Source: Dimargaris cristalligena
Taxonomy: Eukaryota > Kickxellomycota > Dimargaritomycetes > Dimargaritales > Dimargaritaceae
Reading direction: 5' to 3'
Assembly: GCA_027576995.1 (NCBI GenBank)
Contig: JANBQC010000012.1
Span: 1 to 64,000, forward strand
Length of the DNA stretch: 64,000 nucleotides
Part shown: piece by piece, positions 49,995 to 63,277 of the stretch
Layout: each line of letters opens with the position of its first letter
How positions within the stretch are numbered: the stretch's first letter is position 1
Notes under the pieces: model-generated
Databases searched by the model: none
What the model was told of the DNA's origin: nothing
What the model saw: the letters and a program-made list of their open reading frames with translations, nothing else
Made by a program: the position numbers and the translations under genes

Positions 49995-50466
49995 TTACTG
50001 GGCCTTCTTCTTGATATTGACACCACTCTGTTTGAGGCCAGAAGGGGTCTCGATACCCGCGACCCCGGAAATGGCCACAATCAGAATCACAAGCATGAGC
50101 AGAACGGCCGAAAGAGTCATTAGCATGCCCGGGGTAGTCAGGTGGTAAAAGAAAGTGGGATTGTTGATGGGGCTGCCGGTGGCCGTGGCCGTGGCGGACA
50201 TGGTTTCGGTGGTGCTGGTGAGCAGGGCGGTAAGCGCTTCAGTGGCGGTGGTGGTCGCCTAATTCGGGGGTCAAGTAAAGTAGCAGTTATTGGACGGCGA
50301 AATGCATGGGTTTGGTTTAGTCAATGGCCGGGTCAGGGTAGTGAGGTATTACCCAGTCCAGGGGTTTAGGCCGCCGGGTTTAGCGGCAACTCTAGAGCCA
50401 GGTTAAAATCATTGGGGGTCTTTAAGCAGGGTGGGTGCAAGGCAAGGCCTTTGTGGAACTTACCAT
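49995..50466 (-). CDS. Small membrane protein resembling the VOA1/BIG1 (V-ATPase assembly) C-terminal domain
   Basis: Exon 2 (50258-49995) encodes a Thr/Ala-rich segment, then FFYHLTTPGMLMTL, a single transmembrane helix, SGVAGIETPSGL and a C-terminal KKAQ. TPG-L before the helix and the IETPS-type sequence after it are typical of the V-ATPase subunit S1/VOA1/BIG1 tail. KKAQ fits a KKXX ER-retrieval signal. Exon 1 appears to be only the start codon: ATG at 50466-50464 followed directly by GTAAGT. A 205-nt intron ends ATTAG before GCG, giving 88 residues. Upstream sequence is pyrimidine-rich like other leaders. A longer luminal domain, expected in full-length homologs, was not found. A start at the internal Met (50201) is the alternative. 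Confidence 0.6.
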
Positions 50467-53281
50467 TGTAAACTGTATTGGGCGATTGGGGAAGAGGCGT
50501 CGTAGGAAAATAAGTAAGGGAGGGTGGAAATGGTGGGTCAACTACGGAACGGATGAGCTAAAACGTAGGTTATAAACTGTGGAATGGGAAGAAGTGAATG
50601 TGCTGTGGGTGTTTGGGAAGGGTCCCGGCGGTCTTAACCTATAGCCAAGGGAGTCGGCGACTGGAGGGAAGCTCGCCTGAGATAGAGCCATCGGGGCCTT
50701 AAACCGGCCTATTAGTGGGTGGGGAAAATATATTTCTTGGCCCGTCCAATGGGACAATATTTCCCTAAATTCGTCTGTAGGGTGAAGCTTGGTGGCAATG
50801 CCACCATTTGGATATCCCGTATTTTCAAAATAAAAATGAGTGGGTTGGGGGAGGGAGTGCCACAGCTGATAATTGTCATTTGAGTAGGTCTTCACGTTGG
50901 CCATCGTCGAGGACAGATAGGGGTATATATGAGGCACAGGTCTTCAGAGTAGTCTAGGGTAAAATCAAACCATCATAGCAGCAAGCTAGGTGCGACAAAA
51001 GCCATTGCGTAACACACCTTGGAGTCTTGTAGTGGTACTAAGGTCAGGTGGGGCGACAATGGACTGGAGGAAAACGTAGCGAGGAAGATGGTACACGAAG
51101 GGGAAAGGACGGAAGACCAAATGGGCAAATCAGATACTCACGGTTGGGCACCACGATTCAAGCACTGGTGCAAAGGAAGGCGAGTTTGTGATATACTAAT
51201 CCAGCTACTATGGCCTATAAAGTTTTATGTAAGCTATTTTTGGAACGCGTATGGAATTTTATTTGGCTGAACCTTATAAGCAAGGACATGCCAGTAAATA
51301 TAACCCATACAAATTATTGCTAACTGCCTTAATCTCCAAAGAATGATTATACAACACGGGGGCCGCTCCGTGTGATCCAGCTGTGTGCCGATTGTCCCAA
51401 TATGCCCTTTGTATATAACGTCAGCATAATTTATTTCATTAACATTACTGCAGTTGGTCGAAGACTACGAATAAAATCGGGATATACTGAGTGTTCCCCA
51501 TTCATTTGTACACAGTGCTTTCTGCCCAGCCGCAGTCTTTAGTATTTATTACAGGTGACTTAACCATCTGGTTTAATAATAAAAATCATAAAAATTGTTA
51601 ACTGTATATATTCATAGCCTTTTATTTCCCCTTTTAAATGCTCACTATGGATCCCAAGTTAAAATTTCGCTTCCAAGATCTCCACACCACTATCTCTCTG
51701 GCCGGGGGCGCCTTGAGCTCTACATCAATTGCCCAACTACATCTTCAAATGAACCTGTACATGTTCTGGATGGGGGTTGCTGGGGAGTAACTAAACGGCT
51801 ATTGGAATCAGTACCTTCGTTGAAGGTACCGGTGGGTATAGTTCTATACCAACTATGGGGCTATACTGGGATTCAGTCAGACAGAGGGTTCTCTATACAC
51901 CCTAAATAGAATTGACGTCCTTTGGCACACATTAAATGAATATAAATTCTTGGGGGTTTTTACAGGCCCCAATGAGAATCGCACGGCGACATGCAAATCA
52001 TCACAAGCCACGCATAATTACACAAATATGGTGAGTATATTATAAGGGGGGCGGCCTTATTTAAAGCCAGGGTGCAATAAGTATTCACAATCAAGTAAAG
52101 GGGTCTGAATAAGGAAAATGGTGGGGCTAATAAGTGATCGGTGCTTGTGAAATAGGACAATCGTCAAACCCCCTGCCTGTTGACACATGCTACGACACGA
52201 GTGTAGGAGGCTGCTGACTCAGAGATAATGTACAGAATATGAAATTAGACATTCTAGATAGCTAAGGCCTTGGCAAAAGAATACGATGGGAACATGAACA
52301 AATCTATAAATATATTCGGACCATTCAGTCCTCTTCTATTTGAGGTTTTCTACAGGAGTTATATAAATCATGTCTAATAATCGAGGTCTAGCGGAGTCAA
52401 TCAGGCAGCTGATAATACCTCGAGACGCCTGCCACTACCCATTGCGAGTCAATCATTCACGGGTGTTCCGAGATGTCCGGCATATTTGTTTGAAAATATA
52501 CCCCCTGGCTAGACGCTAAGGAACCCTGTTATACATGCTACTAAGTGGGGCCTGTTATCACAGGTCGCAAACGATGTCTGTAATCCGGGGTTTTTATCAA
52601 TAGCGACTACACAGGCCATTTTCACATGCCTGGCATCGGATCAGAGTGGACACTAGTGGTCGTACGTGTTTTTTCAAGGCAGCTATTTTCTTTACACTCA
52701 GTTTATGGAAACCCCTTTATGTGTAAACATTACACTCCGAAACCCTGCCACCCCCCAGTGAACCCGCCGGATTTAGCCATACTTTGACAGCAGGATCAGT
52801 AGAGAATAATGAACGGATTAGTCCTGTGATCTTAATTGGATGAGTTCAACTGGGAGGAAATCGCAATCCCTTGGGCACCACCAACTGTTCAAAGCAAATG
52901 CCCCCTGGCAATCGCTTATGTTTCCCTTGTTTAATGTTAGAGACAGGTGTGAGCAGAAGGGTGAGGGAGAGTGATATAGGATCTACTATCCCCAAATCCA
53001 ATGGAAAAAATACCTTTCTTGGGGAATAAGTCGATTTACAAGTCAAATACCAAACTTCCTTCAATCGCCGTTGTCTGGCCTTCTTAATCCACTGGTCCAT
53101 TGCCAATCCCTGTAATTTTGAATTCGATGAATACGGTCATTTTTGGCTTAATTGCCCTATGTATTTCCTAATCAATATTCACGAGGGATTTGGCCCAGTC
53201 GCAATGAAGGTGCTTATATTAATTACCTGGAGGGGTCGAAACGGGGGATTGGCCATTTATTATTGTTCGTCTCATTCAGTT
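50467..53281. other. Long gene-poor region
   Basis: Directly upstream of the small membrane gene the - strand is pyrimidine-rich (50470-50940), with a 131-codon frame that is probably leader. 50940-53281 is AT-rich with scattered open frames (51019-51270 +, 51595-51909 +, 52846-53106 -) lacking recognisable domains. Confidence 0.4.
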
Positions 53282-53636
53282 TCAAGTGATGGCCCATCTG
53301 TCAACAATATGAAAGTCTGCCACTAGCAAATCTCCCCCTACGCGAACATAGGAAGCCACCTGGTTGCAGTTGCCATATTTATGAGCACCCCTATTGAACC
53401 GATGCCTAGTGGCACTGATGTTCACTAATATCTCATACATGATTTTACTGAAAGGGATTCTCAAAAACTATGACCAGGGGGTACTCCCCCTCCCACCCAT
53501 TTGAAAGTACAATTTTCCGTCGATCTTTGATCATTAGTATTGCCAAAGGGGAATACTTGGGCAGGAGATGGAGTGAATTGCACTCTAGATGGATCAACAC
53601 TCCCCCCCTTACTATCGATCTACGGGTATCGCCCAT
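53282..53636 (-). pseudogene. Possible frameshifted remnant
   Basis: Two - strand frames meet at about 53450: the first ends YPLVIVFENPFQ-stop, the second starts in the overlapping codons and continues SKIMYEILVNISATRH, RGAHKYGNCNQVASYVRVGG and LLVADFHIVDRWAIT to a TGA. One base change in length would fuse them into a plausible beta-rich domain. Family not recognised. Listed as a candidate relic only. Confidence 0.3.
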
Positions 53637-56600
53637 TTAGACGCTTCGTTGAATTCCGACTTTGTTGCTGCCAATCTTATCTTAAATAAGATACGCCTCC
53701 GCGGCTAACCCCAGACTGGATTTCCGGATTGATTGCTCTAATATCTGGATCGAGGAGGCACAGCTCCCCCCAAAAAGGGAAAAAGTCCCCCCCCTTCTCC
53801 CCTGCGTAATCTCGCCCCGCCCCCCTCGGGCAATCAAAGGAATGAGGGAATTCACTGTAACTAAGTCATTCTTTCGCATCGTCAACCATTAGTCCATATT
53901 ATTGATCACCTATTCGCGTATTGGTGCTATTATTCCTGAGGTGCTCGAAGATTTTCCCCTCTACGGGGCTATAAAATCTAACCTGGGTATAGAGGACATG
54001 GAAGTATGGAGTTCGATTGGAAATCCCAAGAGCCCGATTGCCTTCAGATCTCCATCTCCAATCCCAAATTCAAGTCACTAAAGACTCTAGTAAAATGCTC
54101 ATTTTCTTGAACCAAACGAGAATATACAGACCGGCAATTTTCAATTGAACCATCGGCCTATCAGTGATTCCCAGGTAAGGATCTCACAACGCTGTTGACC
54201 GTGTCGTTCTGCCGAACACGGTACCGACCTTGCCGTAATCACTATGTGCCCCCTTTATTTGCCTTGGAACCGTTCTATATAGGGCGGTATCAGTTTTGGG
54301 AAGTTTCATAAAGCCACAAGTACAATGTCGTAAATTTCTCGGTTATTTGAGTGAGTTACATAAAATATTTTTGTAAGTAACATGTAATACGAGAACTGGC
54401 AACCCAGGGCTATCGCTACTCAATAGTTAGGCTTGGGGTAGATATCTGAGGGTATAGTTTGCGATTTAAGACTTGCCATTAATGTCATTTGGTCGAATCT
54501 GTGGTCTATTTGATTCACGATACTAAATCAGGAAAAATTAATGACGTTGTTTCTTATTCGCTTCTAAAAAGTGGTAAACCGGGCGCGGTCTTATTATGAA
54601 GAATACCCGGTGGCTGCGTCCTAAATCCGTTTATGGGGCCCAGTGTCCCCACGTCGGCAAAAATGGGTACATTGGCGGTGACTGCACCCATCCACCTATT
54701 CACCGTCGCGCTACTGCTATATTAGGCTATATTAATTTACAAGCTCTCCCTTTTCCGGCTAAACCCCCCCCGAAAATAGATGCTCACGATTAAGCGTGCC
54801 AGTCGCCGTAGTAGCTCTTCTTAGCCCACCTATATAGGGTTTAGGGGCTACTTTATTAAAGCACGGCCAAGTAAAATGCACATCCTATTTACCACCCTAT
54901 TTACTGTTTTTTTAACAGTAGCGTAGAATGCCGCAATATTTATCACTGTATTGACCTACCCGTCTCCATCGAGGTCTGTTCGAAAGTTGAGCCAACCTCA
55001 CGCAGTCGTGGGTAGAAATCCGGAATTCAATTTGTCTATCCTGGTCGGGAGGTCCGGTTGCAAGATTGGTTCTAAGTTACCAGTACCAATTGTCCTCGCC
55101 TATTGTTGCATACCACTAAAACGTATACCCTTATATTGGGGAGAAATGTCTGTTATAATACTATAAATCAGCGTGTATAGATGTACCAAGCGTGGTAAAA
55201 TGATCCAAAGGGGTTAAAGTGCTCCCCTATTCGTACTTCCAAGAATGAAAAGGGTATTTATCATTTAATTACTCACAACATTTCTTCTGGGGAGTGAATA
55301 AGGGGAAATAGGCCAATTCTGGCTGTATCTAAGTCCGAAAAAGCCTCCCATACCTATACTAGTACTTGTCCGCCAGGGCTAAGGGGATTGGTGGTTCAAG
55401 CAGCTAACCCCGGCCTCAAAGTATCGGGGGCACTGGCCGTAAAGGGCTATATTGAGATAATAACGATGCACGCAGAAGGATTTTTAAAGAGGGGGGTGAG
55501 AGTGGGAGACGGGGTATAATACAATTCTACGGCCCAGCACCCCACTCGTACGCAATGATATATTGTAATCTTTTTTAGGCTGATACTGCCGCCTTTGCTT
55601 CGCTATAATGGGTAATGTTTTGGCTATTCAAAAGGAATTTGTATAAACCTGGACCCACTGGTTCCTTTCTCCCTCTCCCTCGGCTGATTTAACCAACCAC
55701 TCTTTTAGTATCCTAAAACGGAATGATGTCCTTTCAAGGGGAAATATTACCAAACCAGAGAAGTGGAAGACCACCGGCGTGGGCCCATAATCTGGACCCC
55801 CCATTGAATCAAAGGCGGTACATTTACACCGACACAGTGTCCTTTCCTGCACGTAAGCCAAGGTATATTCATAGCTAGATGTGTTCATTACCCCGCCCCC
55901 ACTCCCACTCCCGCAACCGCAACCACAGCCGCACCCCCATCCACGCCCGCATACCCGTATTGATATTTTCAGTTGGAAGCGACCATCTTCGAGGTTACTC
56001 ACGACACCCAGGTGTAATAATATAGGAGGGAAAATGTACCAAGCGCCTTGTTCCACGACTCAAATTTTGTGTATTTTACGCGAATAATGCAGTGCCTCCC
56101 CGAGAGAGTGCCCTTCAGGTGGACTTAGTGCGGATTATCGCTATCGGTCAATCTATCTGAGCCTCGTGTCCCTAAGTACCATTTCCCCGTTGCATCAAGT
56201 CCACGCGGTCATTCGGACCCCCCTAAAGATGAGAAACGAATGACCATGTACTAGGTCGCGCAAAGGTTATGATGATCCCGGTGCTCCCTGTTCCATTCAC
56301 AAACCATTAATTTTATAGCCCAGCAATAATAATAAAATATGATCGACTTCCGCCCGCGTGCTGCCGTGTTGCTTCGGTAGTCCATCCGTCGGCTGGACGT
56401 ACCTTTAGGCTCAGCCGTACTACGACCGTCTTCCTGACTCCATTCCCACCGTTTTTCCTAGCTCTTCACCACCACCACCTTCAATCTACCCGCTTCTGCT
56501 TCCTTGGAAGCGACGATGGGGATTTCCCTTGCTTTTTAGCCCAAAGTGGGGTACTAGGAAACATCACCCGATAAGGCGGTATACCGGTGGGGCCTGCTAT

Positions 56601-59600
56601 ATGGGTGGGTACCACATGTGGAACATAATGCCTTGAGCATGGTCTGGTCAAGTGTCGAGGAGAAAGGGGGGACTGTTTAATGACGGAATCTCCTCCATAA
56701 TTGATTGGCCAGTCGTCCGACACGGTGGTGAACACTGGAGTCGATTAAGGAAAGGCGGGAGGTACACGAAGGATAGGAAAATGGGAATATTGGACCGACC
56801 CTTACCCCATTTACCTAACTGTACATCCCGCTCAAGTTACCCCAGCCCGTCCGTTTGCCCACCCCCTCCTTCCCCCCCCCTAGCCCTGCCCCACAGCCAT
56901 AGTCGTGGTCGTGGCCGTAGCCGCAGCCGCATCCCAGCCATACTGGCTAATATAACGAGTGCATGATTATGTAGACAGGGGGGATGGGTGTGCTAAGTCA
57001 GCCAACCTTGCTACCGTGCAGGCTTTATACTGACCCATAAAAGACTAGGGTTGCCGAGTGACCAGATAAGGGTCTATGGGAGTGTGGGCTGGGCTCCTTT
57101 ACATGGGCTAGGTCATATCCATGGGCACATTGGTCAGCAGCCCAGACCTGTAACAAATTGGTCATTTGAATGAGTTCTTCGAATATTGGATAAAAAACTG
57201 TTCCGTTGTTGCCCTAATCCCTCTTCTTTCTCTAACTCTTACCCTTCCCCTTTCTTGTTTTACCAACCGATAGCGAATATTACCATCAGCGCCAATCCTA
57301 GCCACTATGCTTCAAATAGTTACATTTGGGGCCACCAGTGTAACCTTGTTTTGAAGGACCTTTACTCGCTCCCCCCATATGGCACCATATCTATTCCATT
57401 CACCAAACTCTGATGCAGCGAGCATTGACCAGCCCCCTCCCCCTTTTACTAATCCTGCCGTTAATTATTAGGCGCCGCTGCCCAAGAAGACAGGACCGCA
57501 GGTGATATCAGAGAAGGGAGGGGGAGTGGGGCTGGGCGAAACCTCCGTTACTCGAGGTTTCCCCGTTCGGTAGGTCAGTCATCCATCGCAGCAATGTCCC
57601 TTTTGCCTTTATTCCAACGTGGACCTCTTAATGTGATAGCTGTGTACCTTAAAGTGGGGCAGAATTTTCCTTGCCGAATCCTTCGTCCTCATATTCCCCA
57701 CCGCCATCTCGTCAGTTTCCTCCCCATGAGAGACTACACCAGCCGAATTACAATAGACTAAATAAATATATGTGCAGTATTAGAAACCAATGAAAAAATG
57801 GCAATGTAACCATAAGATAAATGGATGTATGGAACTTGGTCCCGCTGACCCAGCCTGTCGATCGGCTTTAAGTAATATATATGACAATATATTATTTGTA
57901 TATTGAATGCCGGTGTGGGTGATGGGTTTTTACGGCGGGCCCATTGTTTAATTATACTAAGAAGGCTCGACTAATATGGACACCAGACCCCGCCGCCACT
58001 TCGCCACACCAACCATCTCTAGAACCACTTCTATCCCGTCCCTTCTGGGGTGGTTCGGCCCGCAACTACGGCAATTATTTTAAATGAAATTGAGGAAAAT
58101 ACCTTCCCCTTTTGAATATACAGTCAATACTAAGATATTAAATTATTGGAATGTCCCTCCTGTAAATTAATGTATATCGAATATGGGAAAAGGGCATGGC
58201 TGTAAAAATAATCATGAGGGGGGGGGGTTTGATTCTTCGACGTCAGCCGTGGGTGGATCTATCTAGCGTATCCGCCAATCCCGGCAGCCAAATCAATGAG
58301 TATAGCTTTATCAATATCAACATTTTTCACCGAAAAGGCCAGCATAAAACACAAGAAAACATTGTCCCAATTTGGATAGCCTCCGATTGCACCGAGGCTG
58401 TTCTTAATTCCGTAACCGGAGGCTACGGACGGGCCTTCTCGCCCCTTTTTGCCCGTGGACCCAATTAGTACTGTCAAGGCGAAGCGGGGCGAGAGCTGGG
58501 GGAGGAAGAAGATGGGAGGGGGAGTTATACTAGAGATTATACTGATTCGCCCTTTTCTCATGATAATAGACCAATATACTGAACCACAACAGACTACCTA
58601 TTCTGGGATATTGTTCAAGGGCGGTCACTCCCAAGTGCAGCCCATCGAAATGAGTGAGCTGGATGTCGAGCTATCGTGAAAATCAAATGTGTAAAAAAAA
58701 CGCAGAGTGAAGCGCTGGCAAGGGTCCAAAAGAGGATATTTCAGCAATCGCTGCCAGCGGATGGGCAAAATTACGTGAGGAGCAGCGAGTGTGCCAAGGT
58801 GGACCAAGCATAGTCTAGTCCACCAGCGGGTCGGGATTCGTATAAATACCGCCACGGTTTCCTCGTATCGTTTAAACTCTACGAATCTAGAGCCACTGTT
58901 AATTAATATCCGATTTCTTGCTACTCCCATTGTCCCTCCTCCATTTTATTGGCATCATTTTACGGCCTTATAGTGGACAGCCGCCTTATCAATCCCACTG
59001 GATTTTTCGTTTTTTAGCAATAACCACCTTGCCAATTTCACATCTTCCAACTCACTCACCCATAGAACCGAGTGATAAATATCATCGCACTTCTCCGCCC
59101 AGCCATTCTAGATCACTGACTGGCCTTTAGTTCCTCAATTAACCCCCGAGCTTTCCCTCCCCCAGCCACTCCTCCATCAAAAATACCATTGCGTAACCTA
59201 GCCTCGGCCATACGCCAGTTTTGCTCTGCCTACCCACTCGGGCGGTTACCATTTACCACCGACCTGAACTAGGTGTCCCGGTTGACTTTAGGTAAGCACT
59301 TCATTTAGGCCTATCCATCTGGCGTTCTACCAAATGGGGGAAACCGACCCATTCGGGGCGGCTGGGCTGGACAAGTACATTTTAAAGGGCACCCGTACCA
59401 CCAACCGGTATGGCCAAGTTTCCGCGTTCTTTCCCCGCCTTATCGGTACGGATTAAAAACCGTAGAAGGTAGCACCTACGGTTGGTCAATGGTGGTAGAC
59501 AGAGGGCGGGGAAGGAAAGCAGAAGGAAGTGGCGGGGTGCCCGAATAAGAAGGTGCTGAATACTATACTCATTCGCCCACACCCACTCCGTCCTCATGCA

Positions 59601-60745
59601 GCAACTATTACCCACAGGCCACCTCCCCCCCTCTTCCTCCCCCCACTCACTCACACTGGTTCCTACCCTAATCTTTGTACCCGTCACCCACTCGCCATAT
59701 AAAGACCCTGCCTCGCCCAGCCATCTCCCGCTTCTGCCAGCACTCATCGATGACATCGTCGGTTCAACCCTTCCATTAACATTTCTCTCCGCCCCCTTCT
59801 CCACGTACACGATTGCCCTTTATTATATTATCTTATCCTTTGGCCCTAGCCCTCCCTCCCTACCCACCCATCAACACCAAATTTTGCAGCTCCTTCATTG
59901 AGGTCAACCAGCAATTCCTTCCAATTCGCCTCCCATTGGTGCCTTCCTCATCTATTCTATTTTGGTACTTCCCGCGTTGCCTTCTTCCCTGCCTCTACTT
60001 TTCGGGTAGTTGTATAGTGGTCGGATCCTTAGGTCACCTTCCTCGTTGGTCTATATTACCAATATCATTTGAGGATTAAACCAACATTGCTTTGTTTCAC
60101 TTGACCCTCCTATTTTTTGATTTCCAACCCCTCGATAGTATATTATCCCCCTCTTCCCCCGTTGCTTGGTCCTACCACATCGGCCTCCTTTATCTAGTAG
60201 AGTGTGGGGTATTTCAGGTCACTGCAATTCATTTCCCACCTTTTGGCTCTATCTCACGTAGCTGCTGGTTTTTGCCGAGAACAACCTAAACGGCTCCTTT
60301 GTTTGGTCCATCTCACCTCCTATCCGCCCAAGGAGCTATTCGCATTTTCCCCAGCCCTCGCCTTAATAGATTTTTTTCCAAACTCTCAGTCCACCCTTCC
60401 TCCCTCCTTCCCCCGCCGTTGTTTTCCGACTGATTTATATCGACCGGTTTGGCTACTGAGCGACCGCCCACAGAGCCGACCCTTCCCAGTATTCACTATA
60501 TTATTCCGGAGGTGTCTCTCTTTTTTTCTCCACTCCGCTTCACGTTTTCCCTATTTTCGCCACCCGACCGCGTCTTCCCATACGATTGACCCCACTCGCT
60601 GCTTTGCTTGACCCATTCACCCCCACCGAGCTGATTGTATCCGGATAGTTTTCCACCGAAATTCCCGTCCCCTTTCTAGCCTATACTAGCTAGCCCTCCC
60701 CACACACCACTTGCACCGTTTGTATCGTTTCCAACATTCGTCACC
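53637..60745. other. Long gene-poor region before the ubiquitin-like gene
   Basis: No secure gene. Coding-like but unidentified frames occur at 54596-54793 (+), 55628-55853 (-, ending TNSF-stop, with a possible acceptor at about 55854 and a GC-rich Cys/Gly run upstream), 57186-57413 (+) and 58196-58468 (+). A 9-bp perfect inverted repeat lies at 58377-58385/58417-58425 and an 8-bp one at 59458-59465/59476-59483. From about 59000 to 60745 the + strand is strongly pyrimidine-rich, an unusually long leader/promoter for the next gene. Confidence 0.4.
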
Positions 60746-63277
60746 ATGCGTCTTCAAGTCTGGGATGAGAATATTTGCGACTTTTACGCAGTCGAAGTAT
60801 CGTAAGTTAATAGGGCCTTGAATTGGCGTTTATATTTCACTTGTTATTCCCCATGGGTACCGCCGACCATGTCATGCTACGACTTAAGCTGGAAATGGAC
60901 CGGAGTACCTCTTTCCAGGCCCCATTGCCTGGGCACATTAGCGCGACCAATTTATCTTTCATTTCATTCAGCTATTTTTGGCATTCTGCCAATAGAGGTT
61001 TGGTGCCTTGGGGAGAAGTGGCTTATTGGCGTGGGTTTTCACCCAGAGTATGTTTGATTGATATTATGGCCATCCGCGGACTTTTCCAGCAGTGTATTGC
61101 CGCTTTACGTATCAATGATGTGCTCGAGTTACTCCCCCCTCCCTCACATATCACCCCTGTCATTAGCCGGCAATCCCCCCCTCCTATACCCCTCTCTTAG
61201 CCATGCCGTTGCTGACTAGGCAAACCCAATCTCTGGTTGGCCTAAAAGCTGGGCAAATGGGCCGCCGATCCATCATATTTACCACTTTGGTGCTTTCACT
61301 AAATTCGCCATTTTTTATGGCCCGGTGGCATATTCTGGGCCGTCACTTTCGTCGCATTTGATTACTTTACCCCTGTCCCTACCCACTGTATATACATATT
61401 TATTGGTTCCTGTTCAAGCTTGGGGACCCCTATACCAGAGCTAGACTGCCACCTTTCATTTTTCCGGCCATTTTTATTTTTTATTTTCCAAAACCTGGCG
61501 GCCCAACGTTTTCCCAATACGGCTGCAACTTAGCGGACTTTAGCTTGGCCCACTTGGTTGTTAGTACGATTGCCACCGCCAAGCCATTAATTAATCACTG
61601 CGCTATCCAATTTGATACACTGATTAATACGCTTCGACAGAGAAGGTGTTGATCGCTCTAGTTATAGCTATATTTTATTTTATTTTACCTTCCCACATCA
61701 GCTTCTGCATTCTTCTTCTTTATTGGGCCCTTTGTTGGGATAGGACTGTACCGTTCTCCTGCGCCATTTCATTCACCATACCGGGCTACTCTCGTTTTTT
61801 GTTTACGAGAAAGGGGAGGGGGGGGGATATAGGGATTGCCATTTGACTCCATGATATATGGCCAAGGTGTACGCACAATCCCATTCACTCTTCTAGGCAA
61901 ACTAACTAATAATGATCTCTCACTGTCACTTCTGTCATGCTCGCCTTCCGCCATCCCATATACGACGGCTCCCCGCAACTCAACCACCGCAATTGCCCTC
62001 GGATCCTTCTTCGGGACCCACCTGACTTCTATATATGGTAATTCGTTGGTCCGCCGTCTCCCACTACCCTGGGGTTCTCCTTCATACTGGCCACATGTAT
62101 TGACGCTCCGCGAATGATGCACCCGTATTCGTCCATACATTCAACAGGGCATACGACCAGGTATGGTCTATAAAACAACAAGTTAGTCAAATGCTTGGTC
62201 TTTCTCCAAACTCACTCCGGTTAGTTGACGGGTAAGTGTTAAATGTGTATTCATATATGTAAATGTAAATGGTCATTATGTATGAGTGTGGTACATTCGG
62301 TCATCGGGCCGGCTGTGGTTTGGCCCCCTCGTCAGCGAGGATACTCCGCTATGATCACCTATCCACACCCATGTGCATACACATATTTCTACCTTGTTGG
62401 ACAATCGCTTGCGCTGTGCTGACTAGTATGGGTGAGAGACTACGGTGCTGTCCTCCCAATTCCCCAAGCTAGAGGGGCTCGCCGTCCATTTTTTTTTTGG
62501 ATAGGGTTGCGGAAGATATGTGGAGGGGGGAGCACACGGGGGGGGGAGAGAGGCTATGCGAGCTAGAGACCTAGACCACGCCTGGGGTAACACGAAAGCC
62601 GTGACACCCAGCCGTCGACCCTGGGTTGGTTCAGCCCAAGAGCTCACCTCTAATTGGTCTGGTGAAGGGTAATTTGCCCATAAGCCGTATCAGTGAGCTG
62701 GAACAGGGTGCCTCGGAAGAAGGAGGAGGAGTAGAAGAAGACCTCCCACATTCACACCCTTCAACCGCTCTCATTCATCCACGCTCCCGTTGCTCCTCTT
62801 TTCGCGAGACACTACTTGCCAAAGATGGTGCGAAATGGCCGATGATTGGATAGATACCGGTTTCCACGTTGCTGTCGGGCTGTTGTTGCTACTCCCCCCT
62901 CTCCCATTGGGATTGGACTATTTACGGCATCCCCTATACGCCACTCCATATGAGGAGTGTGGGTTCCGGTATGGACTGTGAGCCCTTTCGGTTCGATCGT
63001 CGGCTTGATCCGTAAAATTACCTCCGTCACTAAAAAATATATATATATATATCTAACCAATGTAAAATTTATATGTGTGATCTTCTTCTATATTTACCCT
63101 ACCTGCCTAATTCAATCCGACTAATTTTGGATGGCTCTAAAATCATGTACTACTTGGAACTACTCCCATCCCCGCCACCTCCCCCAACTCTAATACTTCC
63201 TGTCCCTCTTGCAACCGTCGTACCTGGCCTCCTCCTTAGCGACGATGAGCTTGACGACCACCAATATATCCAAAACT
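60746..63277 (+). CDS. Ubiquitin-like domain protein, first three exons
   Basis: Exon 1 60746-60801 (MRLQVWDENICDFYAVEV), exon 2 62148-62231 and exon 3 63240-63277 join with matching phases (2, 2). They give about 60 residues that align without gaps to the beta-grasp start of ubiquitin: MRLQVW strand, VWSIKQQVSQMLGLSPNSLR helix and loop, LRLVDGDDELDDHQYIQN in place of [20 protein letters not shown]. All donors are GTAAGT; the acceptors are CAACAG and CCTTAG, the latter after a good pyrimidine tract. The first intron is long (1346 nt) for this genome. The exon after 63277 could not be fixed: the next acceptor (63348) leads to a stop within a T/A homopolymer. The ATG is in CACCATGC context after a very long pyrimidine-rich leader. 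Which Ubl-containing protein it is remains unknown. Confidence 0.62.

Noticed and set aside
58377..58425. 9-bp perfect inverted repeat, considered as a structured RNA or terminator
   Set aside because: A 31-nt loop, no extended pairing and no neighbouring gene; expected by chance in a window of this size.
60818..61200. Overlapping + strand frames inside the first intron of the ubiquitin-like gene
   Set aside because: The gapless join of exons 1 and 2 to a ubiquitin-like fold makes this intronic; the frames have no recognisable domain.
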